NCBI RefSeq assembly: GCF_001645125.1
Contig: NZ_LXKA01000329.1
Span: 1 to 64,000, forward strand
Reading direction: 5' to 3'
Source: Paraburkholderia ginsengiterrae
GTDB taxonomy: Bacteria > Pseudomonadota > Gammaproteobacteria > Burkholderiales > Burkholderiaceae
DNA: 64,000 bases
The position numbers and the translations under genes were made by a program. Numbering within the stretch: position 1 is the stretch's first letter; every line of letters starts with the position of its first letter. Shown here in pieces: positions 18,419-27,546 of this stretch. A model generated the notes under the pieces. It was not told the origin of the DNA. It did not search any database and saw nothing but the letters and a program-made list of their open reading frames with translations.

Positions 18419-19687
18419 ATGAAGCTAAGTGTCCGTAATAGCATTCTTTCCATTGTGAGCGCGATTCTTCTTGCGGCATGCGGCGGCGGCGGAGAATCGA
18501 AAAATTCCGATCCGGGGAAAACAGTCACATCCGCCTTCGGAAACGCGGTTGTGACCAAGACTTTGCAGCCCGGCGTCACGGATCTAAGTGGAAATCCGAA
18601 CGTCACCCAGAACTCTTCGAATGCATTTACCGCAGCGGCAAACATCGGCAATTACGATGTCGGTTCCGTGTTTATATACAATGATCGTGCTTATGTAATT
18701 ACACAGATCGTCGGCTCGCAACCCCCCTATACGATCGGAACGCGGGACGCCTATTTCGATGAGGTAATATCAGACATTCAGGTGACAGGGGATTTTACTC
18801 TTTCTGACCTTGATCCATCACGAGCAGTAATCGAGACATCTCCAGACATCGGGCTGACTCTCGATTCTGCCGCAGCAAAAAGCAACGTTGCGATATCACT
18901 ACCTGGTGACACAAAGATAGACTGCAAGATAGACAATGCCGCATCTAACGCCGATTTCAATTGTTCAGGGTCGCAATCTAGCAATTCGGTGGGAATATCA
19001 GGGACGCTTGGAATCAAGAACTTTCATGTCAAGGTCAATATCCACAAGTCAGCAGGACAACATTTAATTACCATTCTGTCAGCTGAGCCTTATTTCAGGG
19101 GTAGCATTGGCATCCTTGGGGGGAAGCTCATTGCGGACCAAGATTTTGAGTTATTCCGGCCGCAGTTCCCTGTTCCTTATACATTGGGCTTCATGGTTCT
19201 AAATATACCTTTTTCCCTTTTCGTTTCTGCTCCCCTCGTCGATGCAACCTTGAACTATGAAATTAATCTTAGCGACTCCAACGACAATGTAACTACTTCA
19301 AGTACCTTGACCTCCGCCCAGGGCGAAGTAACCTCCACGTCAGCAGAAGCAACGGCAACGGTATTCTTCGGATTCAAGCTTGGTCTAGCCGTGGCATTGG
19401 AGAGAACACCTACGTCGTTCATTCCGCACGCTTTGTGGCCGGCAGATGAGTCGGCCAATATATTCGCGTCGGCTGGAACCATGGTGAAATACGGACTTGC
19501 CGGGACCCTAGGAGTAAAGTCACTTGCAACAAGTCCGCCGTCGACATGCTTCAAATATTCACTTGGTCCGGCAGCAGGCGCAGATCTCGTCCTTAACTTT
19601 CCGACGGGAACAGATTCGATCAAACAGATACCTCTTGGTACGTTGACAACGTTTGGTACTCCATATACGAGTGCACCGTCGTGTTAG
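18419..19687 (+). CDS. Large lipoprotein of unknown function
   Basis: A 422-residue lipoprotein. The signal peptide ends in the lipobox SAILLAACGGGG, with cysteine near residue 21 and a glycine spacer typical of outer-membrane lipoproteins. The mature protein is rich in Ser, Thr, Asn and alternating strand-like segments (SNVAISLPGDTKIDC, NFHVKVNIHKSAGQHLITIL), suggesting an extended beta fold. Two cysteine pairs may form disulfides (DCKIDNAASNADFNC and the C-terminal TCFKY...SAPSC). A GGAGG site lies six bases upstream of the ATG. The gene is visibly richer in A+T than its surroundings, a sign of transfer. I do not recognise a family. Confidence 0.7.
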   Translation: MKLSVRNSILSIVSAILLAACGGGGESKNSDPGKTVTSAFGNAVVTKTLQPGVTDLSGNPNVTQNSSNAFTAAANIGNYDVGSVFIYNDRAYVITQIVGSQPPYTIGTRDAYFDEVISDIQVTGDFTLSDLDPSRAVIETSPDIGLTLDSAAAKSNVAISLPGDTKIDCKIDNAASNADFNCSGSQSSNSVGISGTLGIKNFHVKVNIHKSAGQHLITILSAEPYFRGSIGILGGKLIADQDFELFRPQFPVPYTLGFMVLNIPFSLFVSAPLVDATLNYEINLSDSNDNVTTSSTLTSAQGEVTSTSAEATATVFFGFKLGLAVALERTPTSFIPHALWPADESANIFASAGTMVKYGLAGTLGVKSLATSPPSTCFKYSLGPAAGADLVLNFPTGTDSIKQIPLGTLTTFGTPYTSAPSC

Positions 19688-20326
19688 CCGAAACCTTGTT
19701 GGTCCGCAGGTAGCCGGCTTGCAAGATTGCAAAGGTGGCGCACCATCGTTCCGGCAGACGTACAGCTTTGTGCGAGCGGCGCGATCTACGATAGCAACCT
19801 GTCGAGAATTGTTCGAGAGGCGCATATCCTCGCGAAACGTGAATGCACAGGCCCGGAATGTGGGGGCCTCCGGCCTTTTTGCGTTAGGCTATCGGTGGCA
19901 TGGAACTCGTTCTCGACCACGCCTGAGCAGTCGCGGCAGGATGCGGCAATTGGTGACAACATCAGCCGCAAGTTACCGTTCATCGTCTCGACGTGGACTG
20001 TTTGCTGCTCGTCGTTGATCAATGTCCGCTTCCCGGAAGATTGGCCGTCCCTTGGGTCGAGAGCACGCATTCTCTGATAGTGCGACCCGGCCCTCCAGCC
20101 ATCGACATGCAAATGGCGGGAAAGCGATCTGCAGCCGCCCCAGCGACGTCGTTAGCTGGTCGTTGGCAACGGCCGTGGCAGTAAGGTTCTCTCCGGCAAT
20201 CCGACGGCCGGTTACAAGCAGAGTCGAATACTGGATGTCCGACAGACGAAGCATGTGAATGAGGCTTTAATCGACGGCCTGAGAACTTGCGTTTCGAGGC
20301 TGCCGAACCGCGTTTCCAGCGACCCG
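19688..20326. other. Gene-free stretch beside the truncated recombinase
   Basis: About 640 bases with overlapping open frames on both strands but no convincing protein. It lies at the 3' end of the truncated recombinase gene and probably contains decayed mobile-element sequence. Confidence 0.3.
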
Positions 20327-21487
20327 TCACGAGCTGTCAGTCGAAACCTGCCAGTCTATCCGGTGCTTTTCTTCGGTCTCCCGATGACGTGCGTCGTCCG
20401 GTGTATGCAGGTAGGGATTGGTGCTCGTCAGCGAGGCGTGCCGCAGGTTGTCGCGCACGGTCCGCAGATCAGCGCCGCCGTCGGCCATGTGCGATCCGGC
20501 CGTGTGACGCAGCCAGTGGGCGGAGGCCTGCTCGAGCAGGTCCGCCTGTCCCGCGGAGTCCTCACCACGCCGGCGGAGCCGTTTGGCCGCCCCGGCAAAG
20601 ATGCTCTTGACGATGGTGTGGAGTGCGGCGCGGGTCAGCGGCTTCATGGATTGGCCCAGCGGCAGCACGAGCGGCGTGGCCTCATGCCGTGAGGGCAGGG
20701 CGGACAGGCCGCGCTCGCGCCGGTAGCGTCCGAGCTCGACCATCATTTCCGCAGAGGCCGGCACCAGCCCTTCCTTGTCGCCCTTGCCCAGCACCTCGAG
20801 CCACCAGCGCTCGTGGCCATCTGCATCGCGCCGGCAGAAGAAGCATCCCATGGTGTTGCCGCTGACCTCGGAGATGCGCAGACCGCCGAGATAGAACAGC
20901 GTGAACAGCCATCGAGCGCGCAGGTAGCGCTCCCGCTCGCGGGGCGTGTCCTTCGGCAGGCTGTCGATATGGGCCTTCACTTCCTGCCACAGCTCGCGGT
21001 CGAGATAACGCGTGATCCGGGGCTTGGAACGGCGGGCGCGCTGGCGCGACAACGACAGAGGGTTGCCGGCCAGATAGCCGGCTTCGACGAGCCACGCGAA
21101 TAGCGCGTTGACGATCACCATCGCCTGGTACTGGCTGCTCGGCCGGAGTGTCCGGTAGAACGGTCGCCAGCGCGGATCATGGCGCGGGTATTTGCGCCCA
21201 CCATCGGCGACCCAGCGTTCGTGCGGCTGCGGGTCCTGCAGGAATTGGCGGAACAGTTGCAGGTCGTCGTGCGTGAGCGACGACAGCGGTTTGCCCAGCT
21301 GCACGATAGCCCACAGCAGGAGCCGTTCGGCTTCCTTGCGGTAATTCTCGAACGTGGTCTTTTTGTCGGCAACCCGCGCGAGCCACGCCCGCACCGCGGC
21401 GAGATCATCGCGGGCGGCGATCTGGGAATGGCCATGCGACCGGTTCGAGCCATCGCGGCCGTCGAGGTCGGCGGGCAGTTCGAGCAC
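20327..21487 (-). pseudogene. Tyrosine recombinase (phage integrase family), 5' end removed by Tn7-like element
   Basis: The 386 residues contain a whole tyrosine-recombinase catalytic domain: first arginine in GGLRISEVSG, the lysine region GKGDKEGLVP, the box HWLRHTAGSHMADGG, then RHASLTSTNPYLHT with the nucleophilic tyrosine. The core-binding domain begins at TFENYRKEAERLLLWAI. The recombinase at 63081 aligns from its residue ~198 onward (LRLPHEVDG against LELPADLDG), so about 198 N-terminal residues are missing here. The break falls at 21487-21492, exactly where the Tn7-like left end begins, and a GTG gives an accidental start. Catalytic residues are intact, but the truncated protein is probably inactive. 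Confidence 0.85.
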
Positions 21488-21491
21488 CGTC

Positions 21492-21640
21492 GATCAAAAT
21501 AAGTCTGTCAATCCAGAATCCCGTCAAAGACAAGGCGTATAAGCTGGCGTCATTTTTAATTGACAATTTTATTTGCACTCGCAACTAAATTAAATCGTCA
21601 ATTCGCATAAGTCCGCATTAATTTCGTCAATTCGCGTCCT
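21492..21640 (+). repeat. Left end of the Tn7-like element with repeated transposase-site motif
   Basis: The end starts GATCAAAATAAGTCTGTCA and contains two direct copies of CGTCAATTCGC about 32 bases apart, within A+T-rich sequence. Its terminal bases match the inverted right end. Multiple short sites of this sort are the usual binding sites for TnsB-type transposases. Confidence 0.65.
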
Positions 21641-21674
21641 AGACTTCGAAGCCCGTGCCTACTGCGTTAATCTC

Positions 21675-22310
21675 GTGGAAGATTTTCTGGATAATCCGCA
21701 GCCTGTCGCGCTTGATCGGCCACGCGGCGCGCACCGGCTGGAAGCGTTCAGTCCGAAGCTCAACCGGCGGCTGACGTTCTATCGACGCTGCGCATTCGAT
21801 CAGTGGATCCTCATCGAAACAGATCCGGCAATACGGGTATTCTGCGAGCGCCCTGGGTACGTTCAGCTTCGTGGACAACGACAGCTTGCTGACTTCTGGG
21901 TCTCTTTCGCAGACCGGCAGGAGCTAATCCTGCTCCCGGGGCCGGTTACCGCGGACGATCCAACGCGCGGCGGCAAGTTCAGGGATGTCAACTCGATCGA
22001 TATCCGGAGCGTCAGTCCGGCCGATCTGGCGGCATCGCGCATGTGGATTGACAACTGGAAGCGCATGCTGCCATGTATCGTCGTCACCCGTGGCCTCGTG
22101 CCCGCGTCTCTCCTTGACGCGGTTGAGCAGTTCATCTGCAGTCCTCAGTCCTTGCTTTCCATCGAGCGCAAGTTTTCAGCGGGCGATCCGATTCTCGCGC
22201 GGGCGGCAGTCTTCGGGCTGCTGTATGCAGGCCGCGTGAGCGCCCCTGAGTTGCGAACCGACGCATTGTCGTCGATGACGCGATTCGCGTCTCAAGAGAG
22301 CCAGTCATGA
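21675..22310 (+). CDS. tnsA: TnsA-like transposon endonuclease
   Basis: A 211-residue protein in the tnsA position. The N-terminal half follows the TnsA-N pattern: a basic start, an acidic pair in LIETDPAIRVFCERPGYVQL near residue 50, and the aspartate of LADFWVSF. This enzyme cuts the 5' ends of the transposon so it can excise cleanly. The expected lysine of the PD-(D/E)xK site is not where I look for it: the strand after LADFWVSF reads QELILLPGP rather than an ExK, so catalysis is uncertain. The C-terminal half (from LDAVEQFICSPQ) is helical, as expected for the domain that contacts TnsC. The tnsB start codon overlaps its stop (ATGA). Confidence 0.7.
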   Translation: MEDFLDNPQPVALDRPRGAHRLEAFSPKLNRRLTFYRRCAFDQWILIETDPAIRVFCERPGYVQLRGQRQLADFWVSFADRQELILLPGPVTADDPTRGGKFRDVNSIDIRSVSPADLAASRMWIDNWKRMLPCIVVTRGLVPASLLDAVEQFICSPQSLLSIERKFSAGDPILARAAVFGLLYAGRVSAPELRTDALSSMTRFASQESQS

Positions 22311-24298
22311 GCCGTCGCAAACCCGAATTGCAGGCGCTCGATCTCGCGTCGTGGCCCGCCGTCGCATGGACAGATTTCGACGCGAAGGCACGTAAGGTTA
22401 TCAAGATACGAATGCAGGCGATCGAGCGCTTCGCGCGGGGTGAACCGGTCAAGGGCATTGAGCAGTCGACTGGCGTGAACAGGCGGCAGCTCTATCGATG
22501 GCTGGAACGTGGACTGTCACATCACCCTGATGGACGGATTTACGGGTTCCGCGGGCTGCAGAATTACGTGAGAGTCACGGAATACGCGCGACTGGGCCAG
22601 ATCACTGTGAGGGGAGAGCGGGGCAGTCGCGGTACGGCAGGCGCTTTCTCCCAACTTCTCGAACGCTACCCGTCACTTTCAGCATGGCTACGTTTGCAGG
22701 TCAAACGGCGTCGTGTCACGCTCGAGCAGATCCATACCGAAGGCCGGCTGCATACGAGGTTGAGCGGTTTGCAACCGCTGCACGTCGAGTTTCTGTGGCA
22801 GTGCCGCTCCGCAGGGCTAACGGTTGGAGACTACCCTTTCAATACCCGCGGGCGGGCGATCCGTTCACTGGCAGCGCATCTGAAGGCGGAAATGCTGCGC
22901 AACTTCGCCACAGGCGCGCGGGCGGCAGGAGCTTCGCACCTGAAAGGGATACCACGCCACGAGGACGATTTTGGCAGTCCACCAGCAACGCGGCCTTACC
23001 AGGTCGTGGAGTTTGATGGGCACCGGCTCGATATCCGGCTCAAGGTAGTAGTGCGTGATCAACTGGGCTTCGAGCACGAGTTCGAGATTGAGCGCGTCTG
23101 GCTACTCGCGATCATTGACGTCTGCACCCGGGCGGTGCTCGGCTATCACATTGCGCTGGGACGCGAATACAGCCGCTATGACGTCATCAAGACAATCGAG
23201 AACGCACTGGAACCGCATCGACCACGATCCTTCACGATTCCAGGCTTAACCTACGGACCACGTGACGGATTCCCATCGCAACGGTTGCCGGAACTCGCAT
23301 ACGTCACGTGGGAGTGGATGAAGCTTGACAACGCGAAGGCGAACCTGGCAAACGAGTCACGCGCTGCATTGTGCGAATTCGTCGGTTGCTGTGTTGATGC
23401 CGGGCCGAAGTACAGTCCAGATGAGCGACCCTATATCGAACGCTTTTTTGGCACCATAGCCGGCAGGCTGTCGTCCAGGTTGCCGGGTTACACGGGTTCG
23501 CATCCGCGTGACTTGCGCCGTGCTCTGGCGGATCCAAAAGGTAACCTGCGCCTGTACGTATCACTCGACGAACTGGAGGAACTGATCGAGTACGCGATCG
23601 CGAGCTACCATGGCACGCCGCACGCCGGGCTGAACAATGTCACGCCATTGGAGGCCATGGAATATTTCGTTCGCGGCAGTCAGCAACTGCTCACGTGGCT
23701 CCCGGAACATCACCGGCGTTCCCTCTGCCTGATGCAATCGGCAATACATTGCCAGGTGCGCGCCTATCTCGGCAAAGGTGTCCGGCCACATATCAATCTG
23801 CACGGCGCTCGATATACGAGCGCCGTGCTTGCGTGCAGCACACAGTTCATCGGCAAGCGATTGCTGGTCTATATGAACGCGGACGATATGCGTAGCGTGC
23901 GCGCGTTCCTGCCGGACGGTACCGAACTGGGCGTTCTCGATGTGCAAGGCGCCTGGCGCCTGATGCCACACAATCTCAAACTGCGGCAGGAAATCCTCAA
24001 GGAGAAGGGTAACCGACGTTCGCAGACATCGGTCGAGGCAAATCCGATCGAAGAGTACGTTCAAGGCAAACTGGCCAAGGCGAAGAAGACACGCAGGGCA
24101 GCCTCGGACCTCTCGCAGGCGATGCGCGTTATGTCAGCTGCGTCGACAGCACGTCCGCCCGTAGGCCCTCCGACAACTGTAACGGTTGCTGAGCTTACGG
24201 CGGAACGGCCGTCGGAACCAGAGACCGAAGGAGTAGCAGCACTGCGGGGGCCAACGCGTCCCCGAAAGCTCACCATTGGCACCGGCCAGGTCTTTTAA
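22307..24298 (+). CDS. tnsB: TnsB/TniA-like DDE transposase
   Basis: A 663-residue transposase with an integrase-core (rve) domain. An N-terminal helix-turn-helix (IEQSTGVNRRQLYRWLERGL near residue 55) precedes the catalytic core. The DDE triad is visible: Asp near 237 in VVEFDGHRLDI, Asp near 341 in WMKLDNAKANLA, and Glu near 378 in DERPYIERFFGTI, with D-36-E spacing. The C-terminal part includes a Mu-type beta-barrel segment and a basic tail (KLAKAKKTRRAAS) that should bind the ATPase partner. It joins the transposon 3' ends to target DNA. Its start overlaps the tnsA stop, and its end lies 23 bases before the next start. Confidence 0.9.
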   Translation: MSRRKPELQALDLASWPAVAWTDFDAKARKVIKIRMQAIERFARGEPVKGIEQSTGVNRRQLYRWLERGLSHHPDGRIYGFRGLQNYVRVTEYARLGQITVRGERGSRGTAGAFSQLLERYPSLSAWLRLQVKRRRVTLEQIHTEGRLHTRLSGLQPLHVEFLWQCRSAGLTVGDYPFNTRGRAIRSLAAHLKAEMLRNFATGARAAGASHLKGIPRHEDDFGSPPATRPYQVVEFDGHRLDIRLKVVVRDQLGFEHEFEIERVWLLAIIDVCTRAVLGYHIALGREYSRYDVIKTIENALEPHRPRSFTIPGLTYGPRDGFPSQRLPELAYVTWEWMKLDNAKANLANESRAALCEFVGCCVDAGPKYSPDERPYIERFFGTIAGRLSSRLPGYTGSHPRDLRRALADPKGNLRLYVSLDELEELIEYAIASYHGTPHAGLNNVTPLEAMEYFVRGSQQLLTWLPEHHRRSLCLMQSAIHCQVRAYLGKGVRPHINLHGARYTSAVLACSTQFIGKRLLVYMNADDMRSVRAFLPDGTELGVLDVQGAWRLMPHNLKLRQEILKEKGNRRSQTSVEANPIEEYVQGKLAKAKKTRRAASDLSQAMRVMSAASTARPPVGPPTTVTVAELTAERPSEPETEGVAALRGPTRPRKLTIGTGQVF

Positions 24299-24320
24299 TC
24301 AGACGTTCGTGGGAGGCAAC

Positions 24321-25301
24321 ATGTCGCTTGAGATACCTCGTCCAATCGATCCATCGCTACACCCGCTCGTGACAGGCAACTACCGCATTGCCACACCGGC
24401 TATCGAGTCTTTTTATGAACTGGTAGTTCGATGTCTGCATTACCGGATTATGGGCGCGCTTATCTATGGGCCGTCACGCATCGGCAAGACCCGTGCAATT
24501 GAATATGTCCGGCTGCTGCTGGCGCGCAACTATCCGCGGATGACGAGTTACCATGCGCAATGCGAGCACAAGCCGCGTCATGCCGAGGGGCCGTTCTTCG
24601 CAAATCTGCTTGAGGCGGTCGGTGACCCGGATCCGAACGCTGGCTCCAATCCTTCAAAGCGGATGCGCCTGACGCTGAGAATCCGTCAAGCGGCATCCTG
24701 TTCGGGCAGTGGGATGGTGCTGCTCTTTTGCGACGAGGCCCAACGATACAACGACAACGAATATGAATGGCTGCGTGATGTTCATGACGCGCTGGACCGC
24801 CAGCAAATCAAATTGTTCACCATTCTTGTCGGTCAACAGGAGCTGGTCGCGCAGAAGACCGCGATGCAGGTTGCGGGCAAGACGCAGATCGTCGCGCGTC
24901 TCATGGTCGAGGAGCTGTCATTTTATGGCATACGCAATGCACGTGACGTCGCGACATGCCTGAACGGCTACGATCAGACCGCCTATCCGGAAGGAAGTGG
25001 ATGGAGCTTTACACGCTTCTACGTTCCGCAGGCGTTTGACGCTGGATATCGACTCGTCAACGACGCAGACGTGCTGTGGAACGCGTTCGAGAAGGCGCAC
25101 CACAAGGCCAGTCTTCCAGGGCAACTAGAGATCCCGATGGAGTCGTTTGCCCGCGCCGTCGAGATCGTCCTCAAGGATAGTGAACTACAGGACGCGCGAG
25201 GCTATCGCCCCGATCAGGTCCTGTGGGAACACGCGGTACGCCACTGCGGTTATGTACAGTCTCGCCATGCAACCGGACGCGTCCTCGTCGCCGCGGCGTA
25301 G
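24321..25301 (+). CDS. tniB: TnsC/TniB-like AAA+ ATPase
   Basis: A 326-residue AAA+ ATPase that activates the transposase and carries target information from TniQ. Walker A is IYGPSRIGKTRAIE near residue 53, and Walker B is MVLLFCDEAQRYND near residue 135, followed by sensor regions in LFTILVGQQELV. The ATG at 24321 follows GGGAGG by about five bases. The last 35 bases overlap the tniQ coding region. A second copy of the C-terminal 100 residues lies at 62066-62365. In this family TnsC and TniQ meet near the C-terminus. Confidence 0.9.
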   Translation: MSLEIPRPIDPSLHPLVTGNYRIATPAIESFYELVVRCLHYRIMGALIYGPSRIGKTRAIEYVRLLLARNYPRMTSYHAQCEHKPRHAEGPFFANLLEAVGDPDPNAGSNPSKRMRLTLRIRQAASCSGSGMVLLFCDEAQRYNDNEYEWLRDVHDALDRQQIKLFTILVGQQELVAQKTAMQVAGKTQIVARLMVEELSFYGIRNARDVATCLNGYDQTAYPEGSGWSFTRFYVPQAFDAGYRLVNDADVLWNAFEKAHHKASLPGQLEIPMESFARAVEIVLKDSELQDARGYRPDQVLWEHAVRHCGYVQSRHATGRVLVAAA

Positions 25302-25920
25302 CGGGACGCTGCTGCAGGAGCCACGATTCCCGATCCTGACGCTCGACGAGAGCAAGCTGACGCCGGCGCTGGGCTACGTGTTTCGGAGGAAGTGGCTACA
25401 CCCCCATGAGTCGCTGATCTCGATCCTGTGGAAATTCGAGAAGGCCAATGCCTTGTCGGGCGCCGTCGTGGCCCGGCTCATGGGGCCGGACGTTGACCCC
25501 TACGAAGGGGTCGCGCCACGCCGGGGGATCGTTGATGTTGACCGACTTCGGGAAAATCTTGGCCTGCCCGGGAAAGTGCTGCACAGCGCGCTGATAGAGG
25601 GAACGGAGCGGCAACGGTACAGCGACGCCTTTCGCTTCTGTCGCCACTGTCTGACGCTGGGCTATCACAGTGTCGTGCATCAGCTTGAAAGCCTGAGCCA
25701 GTGTCCCGCCCATCACGGCATTCTGGAGTCGCGATGTCGACGCTGCGGGCATGAGACGCCGCATCGCATAAGTGTTCGGCTGCTTGAAGCGCGGTACCGT
25801 TGTGCCAACTGTCTTGCGCCATACGCGCGTTATGGCTGGACGCCATACAATGCGCAGCCGATGAGACCCGAGCATCGCAAGGCATTCACACGTCGCTATC
25901 TTGAGCGTTGTCGCGGCTAG
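25267..25920 (+). CDS. tniQ: TniQ-family target-selection protein
   Basis: A 217-residue TniQ protein. The N-terminal HESLISILWKFEKANAL segment is the TniQ signature. Three Cys/His pairs follow: CRHC...CPAHH, CRRCGHE and CANC, forming zinc fingers. TniQ proteins recruit the transposition complex to a target, alone or with a partner such as TnsD or Cascade. I chose the ATG at 25267 because the paralogue at 62331 starts at the same place; an ATG at 25252 is also in frame. It is short, without a TnsD-like C-terminal DNA-binding extension, so target choice may be loose or need another factor. Confidence 0.88.
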   Translation: MQPDASSSPRRSGTLLQEPRFPILTLDESKLTPALGYVFRRKWLHPHESLISILWKFEKANALSGAVVARLMGPDVDPYEGVAPRRGIVDVDRLRENLGLPGKVLHSALIEGTERQRYSDAFRFCRHCLTLGYHSVVHQLESLSQCPAHHGILESRCRRCGHETPHRISVRLLEARYRCANCLAPYARYGWTPYNAQPMRPEHRKAFTRRYLERCRG

Positions 25921-26109
25921 TGACGCTGGCAAAGCGAGCAAACGGCTCCCGTTTCGCCTCACCTCTGCTCCGCAAGTGCGGGGAGAGCATAGGGAGAATC
26001 GAGGGCGTCCAGCAATTGACACCTTCGCAGCGCGAGCGCCGTGACAGGTTTAATTCGCTCACGCTAGATGCCTGATTTTGCGGCGTTCGCCGCAGTCGCC
26101 ACCCTTGCG

Positions 26110-26162
26110 TGTACCCGAATTGACGCTATTAATTCGTAAACGGTGACGAATTTATTTTGATC
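26110..26162 (-). repeat. Right end of the Tn7-like element
   Basis: Read on the minus strand this end begins GATCAAAATAAATTCGTCAC, matching the left end over the first 11 bases and again at GTCA. An inverted CGAATTGACG site lies near 26115. Between the tniQ stop (25920) and this end are about 190 bases without a gene. Confidence 0.65.
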
Positions 26163-27086
26163 TACGGCCACGGCGTCACGCCAACCGCCAACCGGCTGTA
26201 TCAGCTGGTCCGGCGGGGCAGCATGGGCACGCCGACTGCGGTGCTCGGCGAGTTCTGGGCGGAACTGCGCGAGAAGAGCCGGGTGCGCATCGACCATCCC
26301 GACCTGCCCGCCGACCTCGGTGCCGCCGCCGGCGAACTGGTCGCCACCCTCTGGACGCGCGCTACCGCATCGGCGGAGGCTGCGCTCGATGCACTGCGCG
26401 GCGAAGTCGAGGCGCAGCGCGTCGAGGCGCAGCAGTCGGTCGTGGCTGCCCGGGACGAGCTGGGTCGCACCGAGACCGCGCTCGAGCAGCGCACCGCCGC
26501 GCTGCTGGCCGCGCAGGTCGAGATCCGCGAACTGGATAAGGCGCAGGCCGAAGGCCACGCGCAGCGGCAGGCACTGGAGGGGGAGCTGGCGCGGATCAGG
26601 GCAGCGCTGGCTGCCCGCGATCAGGAGCTCGTGGAGGTAAGGGAAGGGTTTTCGCGCGATCTGGGGAAGCAACGCGAAGCGGCGGAACGCGCCGAAGACC
26701 GCCTCCGGGCCTCCGAAAAGCGCGCCCTGCTGGAGATCGATCGTGAGCGCAGTACCGCGGCCAAGCTGCAGAAGGAGCTGGACGAAGCCATGCGTCGCGC
26801 GGACCACAAGGACGCCGACCATCGCCGTGCGATTGAAGCCATACAGGCGCAGCTGGGCGACGCGCGTCATCAGGCTGGCGTGCTGCAGGGGCGGCTTGAC
26901 GCTGTTCAGACCGAGAACCTACGGCTGCAGACCGAGATGATGACGCTGCGGGAAGCGGAAACGCGTGCACGGGAAACCCGGGCGTCGTCCGCGTTGGCTG
27001 GAGTCCGGAAGGCACCACCGGCGACCCGTTCGTCCCCCACGGTGCCGACGGCCAAAGCAGTAACGCGGCGAAAAAAAGCGGTATAA
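26157..27086 (+). pseudogene. kfrA: KfrA-like plasmid DNA-binding protein, 5' end removed by Tn7-like element
   Basis: About 309 residues remain. Residues 1-50 hold the C-terminal part of a KfrA N-terminal DNA-binding domain (VTPTANRLYQLVRRGSMGTP...), followed by a long Ala/Glu/Arg-rich coiled coil to about residue 270 and a basic tail ending RRKKAV. KfrA proteins bind their own promoter and help plasmid partition. The usual first 20-30 residues, before the turn helix, are missing. The open frame starts at a TTG at 26157 lying inside the transposon right end, so any expression would come from transposon sequence. No intact second kfrA is in the window. Confidence 0.7.
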
Positions 27087-27119
27087 ATGCAAAGGTACTC
27101 GCCACCAGGAAACGGGTGC

Positions 27120-27473
27120 ATGGCTGATATCTATCTGCTCGCCGGACTGACGCTTCCGCCGGGCGTCGCGCCTGAGTCCCTGCCCGGGACCGTGACGCGT
27201 TTCATGTCGGATTGCTGGCCGGGCATGAGCCGCACGCAGATGATGGCCCGCGCGAAGCGGCAGGGTCTGCGCCTGTCGTTCCGCGCGACGGCGCGGTGTC
27301 TGCCCGGCGAAACCGGCGCGTTCGAGTTGCGCTTCAACGATGGGGCAGTGCAATGCGTGATGCTGGCACGGCTACAGCGGGTCGGAGACAGGAGCGGCAA
27401 ACGCCGGCAAACCAGCCGGACTGACGTATCCCGCCCCCCGCCACGCGACCCCAGACAGACCCGGTTGTTCTGA
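27120..27473 (+). CDS. Small protein of unknown function
   Basis: A 117-residue basic protein beginning MADIYLLAGLTLPPGVAPES, with a central helix MSRTQMMARAKRQGLRLSF and a disordered Arg/Pro C-terminus. I chose the ATG at 27120 since an in-frame ATG at 27087 adds eleven residues without protein character. It lies 34 bases after the kfrA-like gene and 74 before the SET gene, so the three may be one transcript. Not recognised. Confidence 0.5.
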   Translation: MADIYLLAGLTLPPGVAPESLPGTVTRFMSDCWPGMSRTQMMARAKRQGLRLSFRATARCLPGETGAFELRFNDGAVQCVMLARLQRVGDRSGKRRQTSRTDVSRPPPRDPRQTRLF

Positions 27474-27546
27474 CGCGACGGTACCGGTTGCCGCGCAGCG
27501 TGCCGCTCGGTATGCTCGCAGCCTTCAACGGATCGGGAGTGATGAA

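Larger units (their letters stand above)
21492..26162 (+). mobile_element. Four-gene Tn7-like transposon
   Basis: A 4.67-kb element with four overlapping genes in the order tnsA-like, tnsB-like, tnsC/tniB-like and tniQ-like. The ends are inverted copies of GATCAAAATAA (left 21492-21502; right 26152-26162), followed on both sides by TC-GTCA. A further CGTCAATTCG motif, the likely transposase-binding site, occurs twice inside the left end (near 21597 and 21628) and once inverted in the right end (near 26115). No cargo genes and no CRISPR-Cas genes are present between the transposition genes. The flanks do not share a target duplication: the left flank is a recombinase gene and the right flank a kfrA-like gene, each lacking its 5' end. 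The junctions therefore come from a rearrangement after insertion. Exact outer bases are uncertain by a few positions. Confidence 0.8.

Noticed and set aside
21492-26162. CRISPR-associated transposon
   Set aside because: TniQ and TnsABC-like genes are present, but there are no Cas genes or CRISPR array in or near the element.
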